Source: Solihabitans fulvus (GTDB lineage Bacteria; Actinomycetota; Actinomycetes; Mycobacteriales; Pseudonocardiaceae). From it: a DNA stretch of 48,825 bases. The position numbers and the translations under genes are program-made. The stretch is taken from positions 391,616 through 440,440 of the forward strand of contig NZ_VUOB01000041.1 of the NCBI RefSeq assembly GCF_008386585.1, written 5' to 3'. Every line of letters starts with the position of its first letter. Positions within the stretch are counted from its first letter, which is position 1. The notes beneath the pieces are model-generated. The model did no database searches. It was not told the origin of the DNA and saw only the letters and a list, made by a program, of their open reading frames with translations. Positions 27,671-33,646 of this stretch are shown piece by piece.

Positions 27671-28964
27671 TTCCGAATTGGCTGGACTGATGATCGTGTT
27701 GTTGGTCGCCTGGCCCGCCTACAACCTTGGTCTCGCGCTGTTCGCCTCGTGGCGTCCCCGCCGCGCCCCGCGCGGACCGGTCCCGACGCTCCAGTTCTGG
27801 ATCGTGATCCCGGCCCTCAACGAGGAACGCGTGGTGGCCGCGACCGTCCGCGCCGCGCTCCTGCTGCACACCCCGTTCACCCCGGTCAGGGTGCTCGTGG
27901 TGGACGACGGGTCCGACGACGGCACGCTGCGGGTCCTCGAGGCGCTGGAACGGCCGAGGCTGCACGTGCTGCGCAGGCAGCCGCCGGACGCGCGCAAGGG
28001 CAAGGGCGAGGCGCTCAACGAGGCCTACCGGTACATCCGGGATCGCGCGGTCCAGTCCGGCACCGCCGACTCCTGCGTCGTCGGCGTCATCGACGGCGAC
28101 GGCAGGGGCGCGCCCGGCATGCTGCACGAGATCGCCGGGTACTTCGCCGACCCCGGCGTCGGCGCCGTCCAGTGCCGGGTCCGCATCCACAACCGCGAGC
28201 GGTTGTTCGGCTTCCTCCAGGATCTGGAGTTCGGCTGCGTCGCCGACGGCGCGCAGGGCGTGAGGGACACCATCGGCTCCGTCGGGCTCGGCGGCAACGG
28301 CCAGTTCGTCCGGCTGCGCTGCCTGCTGCGCCTCGGCGACGCGCCCTGGTCGTCCTGCCTGGTCGAGGACCTCGAACTCGGGCTCCGCCTGCACGTGGCC
28401 GGCGAGCGGATCCGCTACGCCAAGGACGCCACGATCACCCAGCAGGGCGTCGTGGACCTGCGCAGCATCGTCCGGCAGCGGGCCAGGTGGGGCCAGGGCA
28501 ACCTGCAATGCCTGCGGTTCGTGTCGAGGCTTCTCGGCGCGAGCACCGTCTCCGGGATAGCCCTGCTGGAGTTCCTGTACTACCTGCTCACGCCGTGGCT
28601 GATGGCGCCGATGTCGCTCGCCGTGCTCGGGCTGGCCGGGCTGCTCGGCTACGGCGCGGTCACCGGGCAGAGTCTCGGCGGGATCGTCGCGGTCGGGTCG
28701 TCCGCGCCGCTGGCCGGCGTGCTGGTGCTCGCCGCCCTGCTGCTGCCCGGCCTGATGTGGGGGCTGGTGCACTGGCTGCGGCACCGCGACGAGCCGCTGT
28801 GGCGCGCGCTGCTCGTCGGCCTGCTCTACCCGTGTTTCCTCCTCGTCGGCGTGGCCGCGTCCTGGGTGGCGCTCGGCCGGCACCTGTCCGGCCGGCGGTC
28901 CTGGGCGAAGACGGAACGGCTGCCCGACGCCGTCGCCGACCCCGCGCCGGCCGCGGCCGGTTGA
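27657..28964 (+). CDS. processive GT2 family glycosyltransferase, membrane
   Basis: The 435-residue membrane enzyme has an N-terminal helix (SELAGLMIVLLVAWPAYNLGL). The GT-A domain shows IPALNEERVV, VVDDGSDDGT, the metal-binding DGDG, acceptor motif VEDLELGLRL, and QRARWGQG (QxxRW), the hallmark of processive synthases such as cellulose, hyaluronan and poly-GlcNAc synthases. C-terminal helices follow (LLEFLYYLLTPWLMAP; LAVLGLAGLLGYG; VLVLAALLLPGLMWGL; LLVGLLYPCFLLVGVAASW). GTG 27657 is chosen because ggggg lies 8 bases upstream; ATG 27660 and TTG 27642 are alternatives. It probably polymerises a GlcNAc- or ManNAc-derived chain given the divergent wecB. Confidence 0.88.
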   Translation: MMRGSSELAGLMIVLLVAWPAYNLGLALFASWRPRRAPRGPVPTLQFWIVIPALNEERVVAATVRAALLLHTPFTPVRVLVVDDGSDDGTLRVLEALERPRLHVLRRQPPDARKGKGEALNEAYRYIRDRAVQSGTADSCVVGVIDGDGRGAPGMLHEIAGYFADPGVGAVQCRVRIHNRERLFGFLQDLEFGCVADGAQGVRDTIGSVGLGGNGQFVRLRCLLRLGDAPWSSCLVEDLELGLRLHVAGERIRYAKDATITQQGVVDLRSIVRQRARWGQGNLQCLRFVSRLLGASTVSGIALLEFLYYLLTPWLMAPMSLAVLGLAGLLGYGAVTGQSLGGIVAVGSSAPLAGVLVLAALLLPGLMWGLVHWLRHRDEPLWRALLVGLLYPCFLLVGVAASWVALGRHLSGRRSWAKTERLPDAVADPAPAAAG

Positions 28965-28990
28965 CCCCGCGGCTCACCAGCGCATAGCGT
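28961..28990 (+). promoter_or_regulatory. promoter of the glycine-riboswitch gcvT-glyA operon
   Basis: TTGACC (28961-28966), an 18-base spacer and TAGCGT (28985-28990). The -35 overlaps the stop codon of the glycosyltransferase gene. Initiation near 28997 would start the transcript just before the riboswitch. Confidence 0.6.
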
Positions 28991-29017
28991 TCCCGACTAC
29001 CTAACTGAACACGGCCG

Positions 29018-29210
29018 TCGATGCCGCGCGGGAGAGTCCCCACCAGATGGGGCGCCGAAGGAGCAAATCCTCCCCGGAATCTCTCAGGCACAGCTACCGC
29101 CCGGCGAAGGCAACTCTGGAAAGTAGGCGCACCCGCGCCTCGCCCACGGTGCAAACCTGCGCGTCTCGCGCCGGTGAAGCTCTCAGGCTCATGACAGAGG
29201 GGGAGGCTCG
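29018..29210 (+). promoter_or_regulatory. tandem glycine riboswitch
   Basis: Two glycine aptamers are recognisable. The first (about 29025-29120) has gcgcgggagag, the core gcgccgaaggagcaaatcc, ctctcaggcac and the closing aactctggaaag. The second (about 29128-29205) has gcctcgccc, ggtgcaaacctgcgc, gcgccggtgaagctctcaggc and gacagagggggagg. The core and closing motifs are conserved gcvT-type elements, and the short linker gives the usual cooperative pair. Glycine binding normally switches on the glycine-cleavage genes downstream, here gcvT and glyA. This is RNA family knowledge plus direct motif match. Confidence 0.92.
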
Positions 29211-29215
29211 CTCCA

Positions 29216-29236
29216 GCCGGCAGTGACGCTGCCGGC
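29216..29236 (+). terminator. hairpin right after the glycine riboswitch
   Basis: An 8-bp stem gccggcag / ctgccggc with loop tgacg lies immediately 3' of aptamer 2. It is a candidate expression-platform terminator; no T-run follows. Confidence 0.5.
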
Positions 29237-29288
29237 ATCATGTGAGGAGTCTCCGATGGTCCGTGTGCATCCAGCGCACCAACCGTGG

Positions 29289-29326
29289 CCGGCGGCCGGC
29301 GTCGTACCTCGACGCCCGGCCGCCGG
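29289..29326 (+). terminator. second, longer leader hairpin before gcvT
   Basis: A 16-bp GC-rich stem (29289-29304 with 29310-29326, one bulged C) closes over a 5-base loop, 55 bases before the gcvT start. It may be the main attenuator of the leader. Confidence 0.5.
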
Positions 29327-29380
29327 TTGACGTTCGCACACACCGCCGAAACAGGCCGCCACCAGGGAGGAACACCCCAG

Positions 29381-30490
29381 ATGTCATCGCCAGCCAGCCG
29401 CCGGACCCCGCTGTACGCCGAACACGAGTCCCTCGGCGCGATGTTCACCGACTTCGCCGGCTGGCGGATGCCGCTGCGCTACGACAGCGAGCTCGCCGAG
29501 CACCGCGCCGTGCGCGACACGGCCGGCCTGTTCGACCTCACCCACATGGGCGAGATCCGGATCACCGGCCCGCAGGCCGGCGAGGCGCTGGACTACGCGC
29601 TGGTCGGCCACATCTCGGCGATCAAGCCGGGCCGCGCCCGCTACACCATGATCGTCCGAGAGGACGGCGGCGTGCTCGACGACCTGATCGTCTACCGCCT
29701 CGCCGAGCAGGAGTACCTGGTCGTGGCCAACGCCTCGAACGTCGGCGTGGTGTACCCCGCGATCGCCGAGCGCGCCGCGAACTTCGACGCCGAGGTCGCC
29801 GACGTCTCGGCCGACTACGCGCTGATCGCCGTGCAGGGCCCCGCGTCCGTGGCGATCCTCGCCGGCCTCACCGAGACCGACCTGGCCGAGGTCAAGTACT
29901 ACGCGTCCTACCCGACCGAGGTCGCCGGCCGTCCCGCGCTGCTGGCCAGGACCGGCTACACCGGCGAGGACGGCTTCGAGCTGTTCGTCGCGCCAGACGA
30001 CGCGCCGGCCGTGTGGCAGGCGCTGCTGACCGCAGGACAACCGCACGGCCTGCGCCCGGCCGGCCTCGGCTGCCGCGACACGCTGCGCCTCGAGGCCGGC
30101 ATGCCGTTGTACGGCAACGAACTCGGCGTCGAGCACACCCCGTACTCGGCCAACCTCGGCCGGGTCGTGAAGCTCGACAAGCCTGGCGACTTCGTCGGCC
30201 GCGCCGCGCTGGAGGAGGTCGCCGACGTCGAGATCGACCGCATCCTGGTCGGGCTGAAGAGCTCGGCACGGCGTGCGCCCCGGCACGGCTACCAGGTGGT
30301 CGACGCGGATGGTGTGACGGTCGGCGAGGTCACCAGCGGCGCGCCGTCGCCGACCCTGGGCTATCCGATCGCGATGGCCTACGTGAGCCGCGCGCACGCC
30401 GCGCCCGGCACCGAACTCGCCGTGGACGTCCGGGGCAAGCAGGAGCCCGTCGAGGTCGTCGCGCTGCCCTTCTACAAGCGCCCGCAGTAA
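29381..30490 (+). CDS. gcvT: aminomethyltransferase, glycine cleavage T protein
   Basis: The 369-residue enzyme transfers the methylene group from the lipoylated H protein to tetrahydrofolate, releasing ammonia. Signature segments: YAEHESLGAMFTDFAGWRMPLRY, VRDTAGLFDLTHMGEIRITGP, ARYTMIVREDGGVLDDLIVYRL, VVANASN, ARTGYTGEDGFELFV, LGCRDTLRLEAGMPLYGNEL, and the C-terminal barrel GEVTSGAPSPTLGYPIAMAYV. ATG 29381 has a gggagga ribosome-binding site and leaves the riboswitch leader intact, so I prefer it over the longer frame from 29285. It is followed after 34 bases by glyA; gcvH and gcvP are not in the window. Confidence 0.96.
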   Translation: MSSPASRRTPLYAEHESLGAMFTDFAGWRMPLRYDSELAEHRAVRDTAGLFDLTHMGEIRITGPQAGEALDYALVGHISAIKPGRARYTMIVREDGGVLDDLIVYRLAEQEYLVVANASNVGVVYPAIAERAANFDAEVADVSADYALIAVQGPASVAILAGLTETDLAEVKYYASYPTEVAGRPALLARTGYTGEDGFELFVAPDDAPAVWQALLTAGQPHGLRPAGLGCRDTLRLEAGMPLYGNELGVEHTPYSANLGRVVKLDKPGDFVGRAALEEVADVEIDRILVGLKSSARRAPRHGYQVVDADGVTVGEVTSGAPSPTLGYPIAMAYVSRAHAAPGTELAVDVRGKQEPVEVVALPFYKRPQ

Positions 30491-30524
30491 CCCGCCACGA
30501 ACCACCGAGCTAGGGAGCACAAGC

Positions 30525-31790
30525 ATGACCGACCTGTTCAACGCCTCGCTGCGGGAGTTCGACCCGGACGTCGCGGACGCCGTCGACGCCGAGCTGGCCA
30601 GGCAGCAGAACACCCTTGAGATGATCGCGTCGGAGAACTTCACTCCGGTGTCGGTGTTGCAGGCGCAGGGCTCGGTGCTGACCAACAAGTACGCCGAGGG
30701 CTACGCGGGGCGGCGCTACTACGGCGGCTGCGAGAACGTCGACGTGATCGAGCGGCTCGCGATCCAGCGGGTGAAGGACCTGTTCGGCGCAGGCTTCGCG
30801 AACGTCCAGCCGCACTCGGGCGCGCAGGCCAACGCTGCGGCGATGGTCGCGCTGCTCGAGCCGGGTGACACGATCCTCGGCCTCGACCTCGCGCACGGCG
30901 GGCACCTGACGCACGGCATGCGGATCAACTTCTCCGGCAAGCTCTACAACGTGGTGCCCTACCACGTGGCGGACTCCGACGGCCTGGTCGACATGGCCGA
31001 GGTGGAGAAGCTGGCGCTGGAGCACCAGCCGAAGCTGATCGTGGCGGGCTGGTCGGCCTACCCGAGGCAGCTGGACTTCGCGGAGTTCCGCCGGATCGCC
31101 GACGCGGTCGGTGCCTACCTGATGGTGGACATGGCGCACTTCGCCGGCCTGGTCGCCGCCGGGCTGCACCCGAGCCCGGTGCCGCACGCGCACGTGACCA
31201 CCACCACGACGCACAAGACCCTCGGCGGCCCGCGCGGCGGCGTGATCCTGACCAACGAGGCCGACCTCGCCAAGAAGGTCAACTCGGCGGTGTTCCCCGG
31301 CCAGCAGGGCGGGCCGCTGGAGCACGTCATCGCGGGCAAGGCCGTGGCGTTCAAGCACGCGGCCGGCCCGGACTTTGCCGACCGGCAGCGGCGCACGCTG
31401 GCGGGCTCGCGGCTGCTGGCCGACCGGCTGGCCAAGGCCGACTGCGCCGAGGCCGGCGTCAAGGTGCTGACCGGCGGCACCGACGTGCACCTGGTGCTGG
31501 TGGACCTGCGGGATTCCGAGCTGGACGGCAAGCAGGCCGAGGACCGGCTGCACGAGGTGGGCATCACGGTCAACCGCAACGCCGTGCCGAACGACCCGCG
31601 CCCGCCGATGGTGACCTCCGGCCTGCGGATCGGCACGCCCGCGCTGGCCACCAGGGGCTTCACCGAGGCCGACTTCGCCGAGGTGGCGGACATCATCGCC
31701 GAGGCCCTGCTCGCGGAGCCCGACCTGGCCGCGCTGCGCGCCAGGGTGGAGGGCCTCGCGGCGAGGTACCCGCTGTACCCGGGGCTGTGA
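30525..31790 (+). CDS. glyA: serine hydroxymethyltransferase
   Basis: This 421-residue PLP enzyme interconverts serine plus tetrahydrofolate with glycine plus methylene-tetrahydrofolate. Motifs: MIASENFTPVSVLQAQGS, TNKYAEGYAGRRYYGGCE, NVQPHSGAQANAAAM, and the PLP lysine Lys231 in THKTLGGPRGG, followed by NSAVFPGQQGGPLEHVIAGKAVAF. A gggag ribosome-binding site precedes ATG 30525. It shares the riboswitch-led transcript with gcvT, so excess glycine raises both cleavage and conversion to serine. The genome may hold a second glyA, as many actinomycetes do. Confidence 0.97.
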   Translation: MTDLFNASLREFDPDVADAVDAELARQQNTLEMIASENFTPVSVLQAQGSVLTNKYAEGYAGRRYYGGCENVDVIERLAIQRVKDLFGAGFANVQPHSGAQANAAAMVALLEPGDTILGLDLAHGGHLTHGMRINFSGKLYNVVPYHVADSDGLVDMAEVEKLALEHQPKLIVAGWSAYPRQLDFAEFRRIADAVGAYLMVDMAHFAGLVAAGLHPSPVPHAHVTTTTTHKTLGGPRGGVILTNEADLAKKVNSAVFPGQQGGPLEHVIAGKAVAFKHAAGPDFADRQRRTLAGSRLLADRLAKADCAEAGVKVLTGGTDVHLVLVDLRDSELDGKQAEDRLHEVGITVNRNAVPNDPRPPMVTSGLRIGTPALATRGFTEADFAEVADIIAEALLAEPDLAALRARVEGLAARYPLYPGL

Positions 31791-31834
31791 AGGCCCTCAC
31801 TTCACGGGTGGCGAGGAAATAGTTGAAATCTGAA

Positions 31835-31877
31835 CCAGGTTGTCCGGGTGCGTGGGGGAAGCGCTCGGACAACCTGG
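31835..31877 (+). promoter_or_regulatory. 12-bp perfect inverted repeat upstream of the nitroreductase
   Basis: ccaggttgtccg (31835-31846) is repeated inverted as cggacaacctgg (31866-31877), with 19 bases between, ending 21 bases before ATG 31899. It could be an operator with two half-sites about three turns apart, or the glyA terminator with a large loop. The position next to the start favours an operator. Confidence 0.55.
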
Positions 31878-31898
31878 ATTCGGAAGAGGTACCAACTC

Positions 31899-32507
31899 AT
31901 GACCGCCGTACTGACTGACGCGCTCGCCCTGTCCAAGGACGCGCAGGACCTGCTGTTCCACGAGGCCCGCACGGCCAACGCGTTCACCGACGAACCGGTG
32001 ACCGAGGACGAGGTCCGCGCCATCTACGAGCTGGTCAAGTGGGCGCCGACCGCGATGAACACCCAGCCGCTGCGCGTGCTGCTGGTGCGCAGCGACGAGG
32101 CCAACGAGCGGCTGTCCCGGCACATGACCGAGCCCAACCGCGCCAAGACGCTCAAGGCCCCGCTGACCGCGATCCTGGCCGCCGACACCAACTTCCACGA
32201 CCACCTGCACCGGACGTTCCCGCACGTTCCCAACGCCAAGGACAAGTTCGCCGACGAGACCGGCCGCCGCGCCGCCGCCAAGCTGAGCACCGGCCTCCAG
32301 ATCGGCTACTTCATCCTCGGCATCCGCGCCGCGGGCCTGGACGCGGGCCCGATGGCCGGTTTCGACGCCGAGGGCGTGCGCGCGGAGTTCTTCGCCGGCA
32401 CCGGCATCGAGCCGCTGGTCGTGGTGAACATCGGCCACGTCGCCGAGGGCGGCTCCCGCCCCCGCAACCCACGCCTCGACTACGCAGAGGTCGTCAGCAG
32501 CGTCTGA
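31899..32507 (+). CDS. RutE-like nitroreductase / malonic semialdehyde reductase family
   Basis: This 202-residue flavin oxidoreductase aligns by motif with E. coli RutE along its length: LLFHEARTANAFTDEPV, LVKWAPTAMNTQPLRVLLV, NRAKTLKAPLTAILAADT, LQIGYFILGIRAAGLDAGPMAGFD, FFAGTGIEPLVVVNIGH, PRNPRLDYAEV. RutE reduces 3-oxopropanoate in pyrimidine degradation; without other rut genes here that exact role is unproven, and quinone or nitroaromatic reduction is possible. It is a single gene with an inverted-repeat operator candidate upstream and a strong terminator downstream. ATG 31899 follows gaagagg. Confidence 0.85.
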   Translation: MTAVLTDALALSKDAQDLLFHEARTANAFTDEPVTEDEVRAIYELVKWAPTAMNTQPLRVLLVRSDEANERLSRHMTEPNRAKTLKAPLTAILAADTNFHDHLHRTFPHVPNAKDKFADETGRRAAAKLSTGLQIGYFILGIRAAGLDAGPMAGFDAEGVRAEFFAGTGIEPLVVVNIGHVAEGGSRPRNPRLDYAEVVSSV

Positions 32508-32582
32508 CCCGAAGCGGCGGCCCCTTCGCGCGAACGACGCAAAGAGGGATCCCGTGGCCGAGTCCACCGGCACAGTCATGAC

Positions 32583-32619
32583 GGGACCCTTCAGGACACC
32601 AGACGTCCTGAAGGGTCCC
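32583..32619. terminator. bidirectional terminator between nitroreductase gene and nrdB
   Basis: A perfect 15-bp stem (gggacccttcaggac 32583-32597 with 32605-32619), 7-base loop, followed by ttt. It lies between two convergent genes. Confidence 0.85.
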
Positions 32620-32632
32620 TTTCATGACCCGG

Positions 32633-33646
32633 TCAGAACTCCTCGTCCAGAGACACCGAGCCCGGCACGGCCACCTGGTAGGCCGACACCCGCCGCTCGA
32701 AGAAGTTCGTCAGCTCCTGCACGTCCTGCAACTCCATGAACGGGAACGGGTTGCCCGCCCCGAACATCGGCTCCATGCCGAGCCGCACCAGCCGCTGGTC
32801 GGCGACGTAGCGCAGGTACTCGCGCATGTCCTCGGCGTTCATCCCGGCGAGCCCGTCGCCGCAGACGTCGGCGGCGAACTGGAACTCCGCCTCCACCGCC
32901 TCGGTCAGCATCAGCCGCACCTGGTCGCGCAGCTCGTCGTCGAACAGTTCGGGCTCCTCGGCGCGCACGGTGTCCACCACGCCGAACGCGAAGCTCATGT
33001 GCATCGACTCGTCCCGGAACACCCAGTTCGTGCCGGTGGCCAGCCCGCTGAGCAGGCCGCGCGAGCGCAGCCAGTAGACGTAGGCGAACGCGCCGTAGAA
33101 GAACAGCCCCTCGATGCAGGCCGCGAAGCAGATCAGGTTGAGCAGGAACGCGCGCCGGTCCGCCTTGTCCGCCAACCGGTCCAGCGCGTCGATGGAGTCG
33201 ATCCAGCGGAAGCAGAACTCGCCCTTGGCCCGGATCGACGGGATGTGCTCGATCGCCGCGAACGCCTGCGCCCGCTCCGCGTGATCGGGCAGGTAGGTGT
33301 CCAGCAGCGTCAGGTAGAACTGGACGTGCACCGCCTCCTCGTAGAGCTGGCGGGACAGGTACAGCCGGGCCTCCGGCGCGTTGATGTGCTTGTACAGGTT
33401 CAACACCAGGTTGTTGGCCACGATGGAGTCGCCCGTCGCGAAGAACGCGACCAGCCGCTTGACCAGGTGGTGCTCACCGGCGCTCAGCTTGGCTAGGTCG
33501 GCGACGTCGGTGGCCAGGTCGACCTCCTCGACCGTCCAGGTGTTGCGGATCGCCGCCCGGTACTGCTCGTAGAAGTCCGGGTACCGCATGGGCCGCAGGG
33601 TGAGATCCATGCCGGGATCCAGCAGCAGGGGCTTGGGGACGGTCAC
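32633..33646 (-). CDS. nrdB: class Ia ribonucleotide reductase, beta (radical) subunit
   Basis: This 337-residue ferritin-like protein houses the diiron/tyrosyl cofactor for NrdA. Asp73, Glu104, His107 and Tyr111 have exactly the spacing of E. coli D84, E115, H118 and radical Y122. Later ligands lie in the CFAACIEGLFFYGAF and FRDESMHMSFAFGV helices. The GTG start at 33646 overlaps the nrdA stop by four bases (GTGA), so the genes are coupled. It runs to a strong terminator, and no nrdS-like gene follows, unlike in Streptomyces. NrdX-type accessory genes are also absent. Confidence 0.95.
   Translation of the reverse strand: MTVPKPLLLDPGMDLTLRPMRYPDFYEQYRAAIRNTWTVEEVDLATDVADLAKLSAGEHHLVKRLVAFFATGDSIVANNLVLNLYKHINAPEARLYLSRQLYEEAVHVQFYLTLLDTYLPDHAERAQAFAAIEHIPSIRAKGEFCFRWIDSIDALDRLADKADRRAFLLNLICFAACIEGLFFYGAFAYVYWLRSRGLLSGLATGTNWVFRDESMHMSFAFGVVDTVRAEEPELFDDELRDQVRLMLTEAVEAEFQFAADVCGDGLAGMNAEDMREYLRYVADQRLVRLGMEPMFGAGNPFPFMELQDVQELTNFFERRVSAYQVAVPGSVSLDEEF

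Noticed and set aside
27444..28883. Antisense frame opposite the GT2 gene
   Set aside because: No motif; the plus-strand frame has every GT2 signature.
29285..29380. gcvT extended upstream to 29285
   Set aside because: The extension is the leader hairpin downstream of the glycine riboswitch; ATG 29381 has gggagga at the right distance.
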